A stretch of 64,000 bases of DNA, taken from Trichoplusia ni (taxonomy: Eukaryota; Arthropoda; Insecta; Lepidoptera; Noctuidae). Under the pieces are notes generated by a model. That model was not told the origin of the DNA and made no database searches. It worked only from the letters and a program-made list of their open reading frames with translations. The stretch is taken from the NCBI RefSeq assembly GCF_003590095.1, contig NC_039494.1, positions 868,001 through 932,000 on the forward strand, written 5' to 3'. Of the stretch, positions 22,901 to 35,800 are shown in pieces (the stretch's first letter is position 1; each line of letters opens with the position of its first letter). Made by a program: the position numbers and the translations under genes.

Positions 22901-25900
22901 GTGCAACAAAACAAATTGGCGGAGAATCATGTTGTTATGATTAGTTTAGTAAAAAGGTAAGGTATAATAACTTCGTCACGGTCAGGCCGTGGTATATCCA
23001 ATTCTGATAAATACACCCACGATGGAAAACCCTGGCTTAGGATTATGTTTTGCTTATAGCGATTCGTTCAATAACTAATGTTGTTAGTTAAAAGGTTATT
23101 TTTAGGAGTAACTTAATTAAACCTGTAAATATTAAGGTGTAAATACCTAAGTAATACTGAAAATTCCTGTTGCCAGATTTTATTTCGTAATAAATGGTCA
23201 GACGATATTAAAATATCTAATAGCAGAATTAAGATAGATGTGAAGGCCAAGAGATTCATGGAAACAGCATAAACAAAGAAATGGCATGAACAGTGGTGAT
23301 CGAGCTAAATAAGTAATAACACATTATATAATCTGCCATTGCTTTCCTCACTTAAGTTGCCGCGACGATGTTTCGTGACACAAAATTCAAGAAATTACGG
23401 TCTTATGGCCACACCCTTATTTTTAACTGAGTTCATTCTGACGTCATGAAAAGCTCCTATATTTCTAAGTTATTGATTCAGGATATTTGTTAACAACGTC
23501 ATAGCAAAGAGTTTTCGTTTGTAATATTTTTGCGTCGCAGAAGCCGACGTATTTAGTAAACATACCTACCTAGTATCTACTGTTTGCTTATTTTAGCATT
23601 GCTAAGTGGGAAGCTGGCGGTATTCGCAGAAATAAACACAGTAGACTCGTTAATTATTGATTTTCTTGTTGTATTAGATATTATTTTATCAAAATAGATT
23701 AATCAATGTTTTTTTTTATTTTGTTAGTTGCATATTTTAGTAAAGATAACGACCTTGAGCATCGCGCGTGTAGCTGTAAAATAAATTAATTTACTTAAAT
23801 ACTAATGTATTATGCACGCGAACCTGCCGTTGAAAAATGTTCCTGTATTTTGAAGTGACTATTATAAGTTTCTTAAAAAAAACATAAATCATGAGGACAC
23901 GCTGGACTTATCTAAATGTCTGTCAAAATCTTTTCATTCTTAGCCTCGCAGGTATTATATGAAACGTATCATAGCCGATTTGTGCCCAAAGTTTGAAACT
24001 TTAATTTTAGTCGATGATTTAACATTACTTACTAATTATCTAGATAAATATTTGTCCGCGTGTGCTTACATTTGACAACTTCCTTGACAGTCGTAATATT
24101 TTTACACAATATGAAATCATAAGCAGTTGCTTTTCAGTATAAAACAAAATTTACAATAAATAGTGACGTGTTTTTGCATTACAACTTTGCGTTTACTTTT
24201 AAAGTGGACTGTAGAATATTATTTATAGTTTCTTTAGCACACATCATTACTGTTTACCAAGCCATTGAATGATCAAATCTCTTGAGATCGTCTGTGGCTC
24301 TAGAAGCAAAAACTGAATAGATAATAAATAACAATTTAATGATGGACCTCCATTTTAAAATAATTAGGATTTCCTGACTATTTACGGCACACAATAACAA
24401 CTACAAAATATAATTATAGATTCGCTACATTTTCTTATACAATAACAGATATAAATAGGAACTAAAGTTGCTTAATAGTTTAAAATCACGACAAACTATC
24501 GGTGAATATTTTAAAGTTTAGGTCTCTACAAATTTGTTAGATAGATTGAAACTTGATATGTGACGATTAATAGCTGATATATTATGAAACCGGTTTATAA
24601 TGCCTATCAATGGCTAGATTTGTTTTTTTATAGCTGTATCTGTATCATAGCTGTATTTTCAAATAAGAACAGTGTTTTTATAATATTCAAATTTTAAATG
24701 CCAGTAATAAAATTCTGATTGATGTTACTACATAGATACTTAATAGATGAGTGGAAAATAATTTTGTATATATCTGCTTGGCAGCCGGAACCGAAAATAC
24801 TATGACTCTACGTATGTGTATTATTTGTGTAAATAACATGGAAAAGTCAATATCATTTTTACATTATTTGTTATAAGAAATACTTGCGAATTTTGTTCAT
24901 GTGTCTACTTCATGATTAAGTACATACTGATGACGGTTTCGTCTAATTTAATACTCTTATATCAAGATAATTTTCACATTGTCTTGTTATGCATATGTAT
25001 GGAATTCAATTAGTGCCTACTTGTGTAAAACTAGTTTAAGTTACACGCGTAGCTATAGCATGTTAAGAGGTCTGAACTGTAATGTAAAATGAAAACAATG
25101 ATTAAATAGGAAGTATCAGATGGTATTTTTAGTAGTAGCTTAGAAGGTAACTATTGTGGTTAATTCGGAACAGAAGTTACTCATTAGTCTTACTCTACTC
25201 GTCCTTTGCGTAATGTGGTATACCACTTACACACAAACTAATTACAAGTAAGTAGGTACAAGTAATAAGTTTGCTTAAGAATTAAGTAAAGGCCGTAAAC
25301 AATGCGTTATGCTTAGTTACCAGACCACGTCTGCATCTACAGACAATATTTATGTTGTTATACAAATTAATCATATCTAAACACTTCAAAATAGAACCAA
25401 ACAACACGATATTCGGCCAGAAGGAAATACTAATAGTAAATAGGTAAATAATACAAACGTTTTGGTACTTAACAAGCCCATCTACATAAGTTGTTTAAGG
25501 AAGGTCAAGTGGACACTAATCACTAGAGTGCGACTCCTTCCGGTCACATGAAGCTCTGGGGAAAACGTGCTGCAGAGGTGTCGCGATCATTACAGATTAT
25601 CTTATCACATCTAAGGGTATACTCGAGTGCTGCTGACTTTCCGCAGGGTGAAAAAGAAATGTCTTTGAGAGTACGGCACATCCCTAAAGATGTCGCATTG
25701 GCATGGCATTAAAAACCCCAGGCCCGCTCTGAACTCCGACTCTACGAGATCTGCAAGACTCCATCAATACCCTACATATCTTTCCTCTGCTTTAAGAAGC
25801 AGTAAGTTTAAGTAGAGCTTCGTGTTCAAAATTAAATTCTGCAAGAACGTGCTTCCCTAATAAGTTAGGTATATGTTATTAAAGGAATGCACTAATAAAA

Positions 25901-27728
25901 GACACGGGTGGAGAGTGAGCAATGAGTACGTCTTCCATACTTAGTCTAAATTGTAACCATAGTTCTTTGAAAACTTCAACCGTTTTTCATCAGGGTCAGG
26001 GAAAATTCAGTAGCAACAGCGCTTAAGACTCCCGGTCAATACAATTAATTTCCAATTATTGTGTTGGAAAAATGCTAAAGAGAATGCGGATAGTGTCAAA
26101 TTTAATATAATTTCCATGAATTCATCAATCATCATCAATAGCGGATTTGGGGCCCAGGAGAACATTTTCCAAAAATCACGCGCGCGATGTGCAGACATCG
26201 GGATGCTTTGTTTTTTTGCAAGCATGCCAACTTAGTTTGGTTAAAGTAACGTCTTACCATCTTCTAGTATACCATAACTCGAAGCACCAGAGTGGAATAA
26301 GTATGATTGGGTAACGCACATGCAACAGCCATGGTAGCCTGGTACATTTAAGTACAAGGTATTTGCCAAAGGACACTGCTCTAGTAATAGGTACTAATTT
26401 TACTATGGCGTAATGAAACAATTTGCAAAATACTGGAGCTGCTAAATTCAACGTAATAATATTATTTGTAAGCAAATGATTGGGCTATTGGGCAACAGGT
26501 AGGTATACAAACGTCACCGTTTACCTAGAGCTGTCCTTGACTACCTAAGTATACCGTGATTGTAGGTGTTGAGCGTTAAACAGATGTTTAATTTTAGGCC
26601 GAAGACAACGTTTTAATGTTTTGTACTAATGTCGACTTAAAAAATATTTTATATCGAAGTTCGGCAGGCAAGTGTGTTTTCGTTCTAGAATTTATGTTCG
26701 TACCAAAATTTTATACAATAGCCTAACGGCATAAAGCCGAAATCAAAAGCAAATTGATCATTAAGAATACGACTCAAAAGGCATTTAACGGTCGTGCCAT
26801 TTAATTAATGACAAGCAGCATTTTTCTTGGAATAATTCAAACATTCCGACAAAGTACTTCCTATTAAAAAGCAATTTTACCCTGCAATAGTGAACTGACA
26901 TGTCCACTCGATTGAGTCCTTTTTAAACAAAATAATCAACGACTTAAACAAAAAGTCGACGCAAAAATTATAAATAAGTAATTATTTGCAAGAGATTATA
27001 AGCAATTAGCTGCACTATTAGATAGATCAATTAATGAGGGATTATGTATTTTTCCTATGAATTACTTTGTTAAAGTTGTCCTGAAACGACGTATTCAGGT
27101 GTAGCAAGTATAGTGTTCATGTTGAACTAGTTCATGATTCGCGATTAAACTGAAACCTGTTTATTCCACGATCTTGTTAGCATTATTCGCTCACACTAGG
27201 TAGATGGGTCAACGATATGAAGGCGCGGGGATCCACCTGTTAGGGACATACTTAAAGTAGAACATCAGTAGGTGTAGTTTCTATGTATGCACTAAGTATG
27301 TGCAATAAAATACAATTTCATTGATACGATCAGTCTGAACAAGTATAAAGTTTTAAAATAACTTTGGTTTGATATATTAGATTAAAAGTACGTAAAACCT
27401 TATCAAAAATGGCGTTCTATAAGTTATTTGTGTGTTTGTCGTGTTAATGGCTAACTGTACTATGCAACTACTGTTTACTACTGCTTGAATTTACCTAATA
27501 AACTACAATGAATGTGACGATACAAATGATGCAACTTTACAAGCTTCCTTATCATTGTTTACTTAATTATTGATTAATCCATTAGTACCTCATTCATACT
27601 TTAGCTTGTAGTAACCCTTTGTCTTAGTTATACGCCTTTATCCAAGGAGTTATTTGTAAACTATCATTGTGGTGTTGAAAGCAATATTAGAATTAATTAT
27701 TCGAAGTTTTATAATACTCGACTACCCA
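20000..27728. other. Long AT-rich non-coding stretch with simple repeats
   Basis: No supported gene. Apart from the tandem repeat at 20721-20768 I see only weak features: GC-richer unidentified pieces at about 21300-21430 and 25530-25760 (possibly old retroelement remains), and frames open on both strands at 22739-22940 with no domain I know. Confidence 0.45.
20721..20768. repeat. Compound tandem repeat (gtttggc)n then (attt)n
   Basis: Three units of gtttggc at 20721-20741 run into a tract of about five attt units ending near 20768. Microsatellite-like, likely length-variable. Confidence 0.8.
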
Positions 27729-27933
27729 TCCCTACTAATATTATAAATGCGAAAGTAACTCTGTCTGTCTGTCTGTTACGTTTTAACGTCTAAACCACTG
27801 AACTGATTTTATTGAAATTTGGTACAGACAGAGTTGACCTTGAGAAAGAAGATAGGATATTTTTCATCCCGGACTTTTGAAGAGTTCTTTTGGGAATGCG
27901 ATATAACCGACCTCGACGCGGGCGAAAAGCTAG
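27729..27933 (+). mobile_element. Non-autonomous Helitron-like element, Lep1-type, copy A
   Basis: A/TCCCTACTAATATTATAAA start at 27729, gcgaaagtaactctgtctgt, aaccactgaactgatttt, gaaatttggtacagacagag, ttgagaaagaagatagg, a tttttcatccc segment, tcgacgcgggcgaaaag and the end CTAG/T at 27933. The very similar copy at 60170-60371 lies in the opposite orientation. Family identity (Lep1-like) is from memory of lepidopteran repeats. Confidence 0.75.
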
Positions 27934-28459
27934 TTGATGATATTTATTTATCACATTTTTATTCTTGCTTCCATTTATGGCTTTGTTTAGAATACTTTAG
28001 AAACTACATAATATTAAATTAATGCAGGTCTACTTACCGGTGGTAAACTTTATTGCTCGTGTGTATGATTATGCTCTGCGATTATAATTATCTTGTAAAT
28101 TTATCTTGACTTCTGTCGAACCACGTGTAATGTTGTCTAATTTATCATAATAAGTATTAGTAGTGGTACCTACTAGTTGTTATGTTTCGGTTTGTAAAGG
28201 GGACAGTTTTAAGAAACATTTATCATAATTATTATTGATATCTGCAAAACAGATAGCTGAATATGTATTACATTAAGATTATAATTTTCTTATGTAACAG
28301 GTTCTTAATTCTTAATCTAAATAACCTTTAGGTCCTTATGACTATCGGCCGAACTATTTGCAATGCAATCTTGCCGCTTCATAAAATGGAGTACAACAAT
28401 ATGTAGGATACCAAGTTAAGTTTGTACTTCTCCTACTTAAGCAAGTGTTTGTGTAATAA
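27934..28459. other. Non-coding, nothing recognised
   Basis: AT-rich spacer between the Helitron and the elongase 3' end. Confidence 0.5.
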
Positions 28460-28482
28460 AAAATATATCAATTGTAAAATCC

Positions 28483-28488
28483 TTTATT
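28483..28488 (-). promoter_or_regulatory. Distal poly(A) signal candidate AATAAA
   Basis: Reads tttatt on the plus strand (TTAATAAAGG on the minus strand). It would give a 3' UTR of about 1.25 kb containing a long-range inverted repeat. Confidence 0.4.
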
Positions 28489-28671
28489 AAAGTAATAAAT
28501 AAAATTGCAAAAGAGTGTTTTCGCAGCAATTACTTGAGCAGGACTGTTGTCGCGCGGACTCGTCCGCCTTCGATCTAAGCAACCGGCACTCCACATTGCA
28601 CAACACTTAAAGCATCGTAATACCAGAACATGATATAAAATAATACTTAAATATTATCGTGAGGGCTCGGC

Positions 28672-28839
28672 GGTAAGAGACTGTGCACATTTCACTAATT
28701 GGCTAATGCAACGCCACTAGACATTACCTTGAACAATTACACACACAAACATTTCTATTATCTCAGTATTACCAACTGCCAAATGTCCTGCTTGGTGCAG
28801 ATCTACTGTTAGATGCCTCAGTGTGCACAGTCTCCTACC
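28672..28839 (-). repeat. Inverted repeat in the elongase 3' UTR (19-nt arms, 130-nt loop)
   Basis: Arms 28672-28690 and 28821-28839 share the core gagactgtgcaca / tgtgcacagtctc with 17 of 19 positions paired; one mismatch would be a U-G pair in the minus-strand RNA. It lies between the two candidate poly(A) signals, so only the long transcript form would carry it. Confidence 0.6.
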
Positions 28840-29284
28840 ATTACAGGAAATTTGTATAAACAAATACTTCAGTAAATGCAAGGTGCATAACAACAATTTA
28901 ACTTCAATTTGTTCACATTGTTCGCATTCATCAAAAATAGTTTAACAAGTTTGTATAAAAGGTTCATGTGGAAGAAAGGTTTAGAATACTTGAGCACAGG
29001 GCGTAGAAGAGAAAACTGAAATGCTATTAGTAAACCTACACTGGATATCTAACAAAGGTATGGTAACATTATTCATTGTTTTCATTTAGCTTCTAATGAT
29101 AAAAATATATTTACAAAAATCCGTTAACCTTTAATACACCTAGTTACACATGATACCATAACTATGTTTACTTTAAAATAATTAAAAATATATACATAAT
29201 ACAAAATGCCCATCTCACTTTCGCCTATCAAGAATATACCAATATGTATTGTGACAAAAATAATCTAACCGATTGTTGTCATAA

Positions 29285-29290
29285 TTTATT
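29285..29290 (-). promoter_or_regulatory. Proximal poly(A) signal candidate AATAAA
   Basis: Reads tttatt on the plus strand. It would give a 3' UTR of about 440 nt. Choice between this and the distal signal is open. Confidence 0.4.
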
Positions 29291-29712
29291 GATTGCATTA
29301 CAAACCCTAGCTTCAGTTCAAAACAAGGAAAAACAATATAAAATCGCCAAAACGCGACTAGATTTCACAATAACCGAGACATTAATTTTCAACAGTTCAT
29401 AGAATATTATCAATTAATTATATTTTGTACTTAAAAAAAATTACAAGGCATTTAGAAGATCTAAGCAAGATCCAAAATAGTGACTTTGTGCATCAACAAA
29501 CTTTATAGAAGCAATAAAAGTTAACATCTAAACTCTTGTAGAAATATAGTCTGAAACATTATTCAACGAACATGGAGCGGGCACTCGCACTCACATCGGC
29601 GTCGTCACACAGTCTCGTAGTGTATAAACATCAGTCTCAGGTCTGCGGCGGATGGACACTATCGTGGAAGGTTCGAGATGGTCTGTACATAGCGCAGTGG
29701 CACTAGCGGGCA

Positions 29713-29844
29713 CTATGACACGGGCCGCCGGCGCACGAAGGCGTCCGCACCCGACGACGCGTACGAGTTCGGCACCTCCGAGCCCACTTCCTGCTTGTAC
29801 CCGTTCTTGCCGTTCAGCGAACTGCTGCTGTCGTCCATGACAGT
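29713..29844 (-). CDS. Elongase last coding exon, residues 270-312 and stop
   Basis: Acceptor TTTACAG; the frame runs TVMDDSSSSLNGKNGY and on to RRRPVS then TAG at 29715-29713. This is a hydrophilic, Ser/Asn/Gly-rich cytosolic tail with GC-rich third positions. No C-terminal KKxx or KxKxx ER-retrieval signal is seen at the extreme end; basic residues sit at 252-263 and 305-310 instead. Confidence 0.9.
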   Translation of the reverse strand, partial: TVMDDSSSSLNGKNGYKQEVGSEVPNSYASSGADAFVRRRPVS

Positions 29845-32800
29845 CTGTAAACAGGGTTTCATATTATCATAAACAAATACATACAAACTCCAAGTCTGAG
29901 GTACATAGTCCATGTATGCTAATACTCAGGTGCTCATGCGTTGACGCACGTGTCGAGGATGGCATTGCCATGATCACGCCGTGACCTGAAGTGCTCAACA
30001 AATATTCTTGATGATATAATTGTGTTTGCACTTGGGTTACTTATTTACTTGTGAGTGTAACACTGTACAAGCACATCTACGTTTTCCAAGAAAATCCAAA
30101 ATATAAAAATGATTCAAATGTAGTAGTCAGAATATTTGTAAGTATTTGGCATGAAGGCGATCTCCAAGAACTCCAAGAAATGCAATAAATTTACACAGAT
30201 CATACAATTCTTTGAATCTTAAACGGTTTCCCGATAAATTAGAGGAAAATCATCTAAATATTATTGAATTTTGTTAAGGCGTAGCATCATGGTCACTAGT
30301 CGCTCATTTATAAATTTCCTGCGTCTCGAAAAAGCGACAAAATATGATCGCAGGAAAGGTAGCGATAAAGCTGAAAATGTTGAGATTGTCGCTGCAAACG
30401 AGCGACGATCGACTCCATGAAGCAGCGACTTTTCGAGTAGCGGGAAATTTAAAAATGGTGTCACGTGATCGGTTTTGTCGCTGTAAACGAGCGACGAGCG
30501 AATGCTTGCGGCTACGCCTTTAAGGTAAAATGATGTCTTGAAAACCTCTATGCTCTAAAAATAATATCCATGATTTCCTCGATTACCAAGTATATGCTAT
30601 TTTCACCTTAATTAATTAAAAACATGGATACCTTCTGTGTACCTAAGAGTTTAAACGTTTGTGTCCTTTACAGTACGGAAGTGGGCAGAATAATAAGTGT
30701 ATATAAACGTATTGTTTGTATTTCCTCTTAACATCAGGCTGAGATATTGCGTGTCTGTACTCACCATACAAAGTCCATTATTTCTGGATTTCCTGTCCTT
30801 CCTGGTGTACCTCGCCTTGTAGAAGTCGCTGAAGAGGAAGAGGAATAGGAAGCCATGCATGGCGATCCAGTAGACGAAGACACGAGGGTACTGGCACGAC
30901 GGCCTGAACAACACCTGCAGCTGGTGGCTGAAGATCATCACGAACTGTACCTGTGGACATTCAAATGATAAATCCATTAGTACTCTTTGTGCGCAGGTTT
31001 AGAATGTTTGTTTTAAAACAAAAATACAGCTTGATGTTGATATCATTGTTCCGCCCTTTCTTTTCAAAGACAAAGCACTTCATAAGGGGCTAATGCTGGG
31101 AATATAGGGGGAATTAGGTGCTAAGTAAATTCTGAAGAAAAATATCGTGGTTGTATAAGTAAAATAGGACTTTAAGGATCAGGCATCTACGATTCTGACA
31201 ATCACGTTGAATTTTGTATTTATTTATGCATTAAAATTGCGTATATTTTAAAATGTATAAAATATACGCAATATTAACATGATATCTTACACATTACACT
31301 TGAGCTGACGCAGTCAGATAAAAACATTAATTGGCATTAAAATTAAAATATTATTTCAAGCTTCAGAGCTTATTTGTGTTAGTTTGGATGTGTAATCATT
31401 TATATTCATTATGATATTCTTATTTTTTTTCCGATTGTCTTTAACACAATATCATACTTATGTTACTTAAATCAAATAATAATTTCGACTGTGTTGATAA
31501 AAGATCCGTGAACCCAGCATATTTTATAAAGAAAACAAATCGGTATAAAATGTAACAATTTATAGAGGATACTTTGTATATACTAGCACTATATCAGTTC
31601 ATCATAAAAGGTATGTAAATTAACCTGTTACATGTAAATGTATGTATACTATTCAAAGAAGATGAGAATATTCCAATAATTAAAAATTATTAGAATGCGC
31701 AAACAAATGCGTTTTATGACTTGTATTTTGTGTCTAATTGGTAACTATTGACAGCTTATATATTAGTGCCAAATTTCAAACTCGATACTTTTACTGGGAC
31801 TGGTATAGCGTTAATAAATAAGTGTCGGTTCCACTTACCATCTGGAAGGCGGTGAGGTACTTCTTCCACCAGATGTACTTCTGGTATTTAGGACCCATCG
31901 CAGCCACCATGTAGTAGAAGTACATCACGATGTGGACGAACGTGTTCAGAAGAGCAAAGAACGTGCTGTGACCACCTATTAAAAAAAAACAACAGCATCA
32001 TAAGCAAAAATATATAATAAACTATAGAAAAGTCAAGTGCTATGTTTACTTCATCCTTATTTGCACTAGATACTTGAAAATGACGACAAAAAATGAAAGA
32101 TATAAATGTACAGTTCGCAAGTATCTCACTGCGCAGTTTAAAGATGACATCAAAAAACAAATAATAAAAATCTCAGTACGTCAAGTTCAATAATATACAT
32201 AATTGGATAAGTAAACTGAAGACGGATTCAAGTAACCTCCGTATTGAAGCTAAAATGTATACGGTTGTATTTGCTTATTCAATCATCAAAAGACGAGAGG
32301 CACGTAGGTGACCTTTCCTTGTCATCCACGACTACATACTAATTTAAGTTTTTTTAATTATTGTATGTTTGCCTATTAATTCGACAAACTTAAGTAAAAT
32401 AATTAAGATTGAGCGTAAAGAATCTTAACATGCTAGGTGATAAGTGCCTAAACAAAGGTCTTTTTAATTAGTAACCGCGGTATTTCGAGATCCGCAGTAT
32501 CATTTGAATAAATAACTTAGTTGTTGTTCATGCAATTAAATTTACAACTAATTTGACATAACGGATGTGACACTATTTACAGAATAGCAATTTCTAATAC
32601 ATTGTTACTATCTACAATAGAACTTTACAATAACATATCAATTAAGTAATTTCGAGGTGAACTCGTTAACATCTGTGACTAAGCGCTAAGACATAGTTGA
32701 GACATAATTATAATTAATTATTTCTGCGCCGCCTGACGTACATTTGTACGTGTATTTTTTGTGGTGAAAGCATAAAACGCCTTGAACTAGATATACTGGA

Positions 32801-35800
32801 TGTTGTAAGAAAACTTCTTTTTAACACACGAAGTTGGCGTCGTACTTAGTAGAGGTATATTTGCGGCCAATGTTTAATGTTGAGCTTCTAAAAAAATGAA
32901 AACCATCATCGCGTGATCATGGCACCTTCGTAATGTGCTAGGAATTTCTCTAGGTCATTGCCAAGATAGGCTTTCTTTTTCGTTTTATCCGGAAGCAGTT
33001 AAACATGTACAATTATGTGTTTATTGATACTAACGAGGTCTAAATATGTAAATGATTGCTATTTACATTATTTAGTGGGTTACAAACCTTCGAGATATTT
33101 GGAGGTCGTTACGATAATACAATGATTTTATTTAGAAGGATATCACTTAAATTTATGATAATTCTTAAATCAAAGATCTCTATATTGAGAAATTGGTGTC
33201 ACGTACGTGAATACGGAATTAACATGAAGGATGTTTGTTTTTGGAACGTAAATAAAATCAGATAATATTGATTCTGTTTATGTCCCAAAAATAAGGAAAT
33301 TATTTATACTTAATCAATTGCCCACTAAGTCTAACGTTTGGTAGCCAATTAATTAATCGAATGTTTTGCTCTAGACAGTCACAAGGTTAAAAGCTTGACT
33401 TTTTGAGCAAAGAATAATACGAATTTGAAAAATGCAAAAGCAATTATACAAAAACGTAGACGGTATTATTACCAAGGAATAACTAAGTAAAATAATGTTA
33501 ATAATAAAAAATATTCCTAAATTATAATTTGAATGATGGGTGCCCTGGGTACTGTAAACCTTAACCACTATATTAAATACAACAGGACTCTCGATTAAAT
33601 AAATCCGTACTGTGCATTTACGATGAAAAGACACGTTCGAGTTGTTCATATAACTTTTAGTTGAATTGCTACCAAGTGCGTGTCTGGAATGCGTTGCTCA
33701 GATATCTAGTAATAGCTGTCCAACACGCACTAATATAATTTTCGTGTCTCTTAGGTATTGGTTGGAATTTCAATAGTTTTTACTAACAGGAAAAAGGTTA
33801 ATTCAATATTTTGCTCTATCTTAAATCAAAATTGCAGTTATGTATCCAAATTTTAATTTTACAGATTCTTCAACGATAATTTCATTCCTGCTACGTCATT
33901 GACCCTACCTTATAACGTCATAAAATTTAATGACTACTTTACAAACATGTAATGCTAAGCGCCTGCATAACAATTATTAATTTATAATCAGAAAATGTTT
34001 GAATATGTAAGACCTTATTAACTATTTGATATTATTGTAAAACACTGTTTTATTCAGACTTGCTTGATAACATTCAAATAAATAAAAGACAACCTATTCT
34101 AATCACGGGACTTCTTTATGGCATTATACGAACCTGTGATAACGTTAGCTTGTAATATGACCGAAGATCTTATCAAACGCATTGGAAATTGCTTTCATGC
34201 TCGACAATGAGTTTAACTACCAACCAGTCTACTCGATTTTTACATTTTTATAGAATTTACTCGATTGACAAGCTAAGGCTATGATTTGTGTAAGAGTGCA
34301 TTGCCTTAATAAGAATAACTTTCTGCTTTCTTTATTTAATGTTTTTAATAGTATTTGAAACCTACTTAAACAAAATCTTTTCACAGAAATTTGAGCTTGA
34401 CTTTGCCTGGTTTACTGAACTATAAAGTATGAACGTCTTGATTCCCGTGTCCTTACCTGGCGCAAACTTGAGCCCGAACCACACGGACATGGGCATGATG
34501 CCGTGGTGTATCACATGCAGCGTGGACACGTGCTCGTTTTTCTTCCGCAACACGAAGAAAAGCGTGTCCACGAACTCCGTAAACTTGCTAAAGTAGTACC
34601 ACCAGCATGTATTCGCCATCTGAACAACAAAAAAAATCATATTATGAAAATTACATTCCGTTTTGGGAATACGATAAATACACTTCGAATGATAAAGCTC
34701 ATATGGTTAGTGTTCTAATTTTGATATTTTTTTTATATTTAGAGGAATTTGCAAATTTTGGATTTGCTTTCTTGGCAGGAAAGGCTTAAAGAGTGGTTTT
34801 GCCTCGCATAGCTATTACGCATATTATTACACATTTGACTTAATACATATTACACAAATATGTATGCTAACGTAAGCTGAGTTGTTAGTTGCATATCATA
34901 CGTAATATTTAAGCCATACAAATGTTCAATTCACTTAGGCGTCAATGATTAGAATTGTAGATCAGATATAATTAACTGGTAACAACTAATGACTTGTTTT
35001 TATAATACATATTACTTAAATTAACATTTATTTAATTGATAAATCAATTAACTGAAACATTTACCGTTTTGACCTTCGGTGAAACATTAAAGGGTATTTA
35101 TATTCAAATTCTTAAGTGCAAATACATACGTTAACCACTTGAGTACCTTATAAATAATTAAAGGTTTAATGTAAATTATTTATAAGCTGAAATAAGAGAT
35201 TCATAATTACGATCGAAATGTTAGTTATATTTCTTTTAATGAGTATAAACATAAAAATATATGCCTATTACAGTGTATTTTTATTACAAAAACACTGAAA
35301 ATGTTTTAACATTTCTTATTTTTGCATTTTTTTTTGTCGAAAATTCCCACCATTTATAGTGTAATTTTAACTTGTAACTAATTCTTTTAATCACTATTGT
35401 ATTTATGTATAATTATTATCTCTTAATTAGAGTTTTAATTTGTAAATAATATAAAATCAAGTCATAAAACGATGTTTACAGATTTACGACTTCAATTATT
35501 TCCTTACTCCTTAGCTATTCTATTCATGTACATTATGGCAAATATCGTATATATTTCCTAGTTTTCGTGTTTAAGCAATATTAGGGAATCACTAATGAAG
35601 GCGTCCTTCTTACGACGTTAGTGTGATGTCAACATGTTCCTAAAACTGTTGTTGACTTATTATTATTTGTATATTCACTGTGTCTAATTAATTAGAGGGT
35701 CAAAGGCGGAAACTTTTTGACCTTCGTTGTAGTTTTTCGAATACCTATGTGAATAGATTTGTTTAATTTGAGCAATTTTAAATAATTAATACATTTCAAG

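Larger units (their letters stand above)
28460..29712 (-). other. Probable 3' UTR of the elongase
   Basis: Downstream of the stop codon on the minus strand, with no further open frame. Two AATAAA hexamers (minus strand) could end the transcript: a proximal one about 420 nt and a distal one about 1.2 kb after the stop. The extent is inferred; the left limit is set by the distal signal. Confidence 0.55.

Noticed and set aside
22739..22940. Overlapping frames on both strands
   Set aside because: AT-rich, no motif or splice support; may be an old repeat, not a gene.
30651..30977. 108-codon minus frame
   Set aside because: It is elongase exon 6 with read-through into both introns, not a separate gene.
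34362..34789. Open frames on both strands across elongase exon 4
   Set aside because: The plus-strand frames are antisense shadows; the longer minus frame simply runs the exon into introns.
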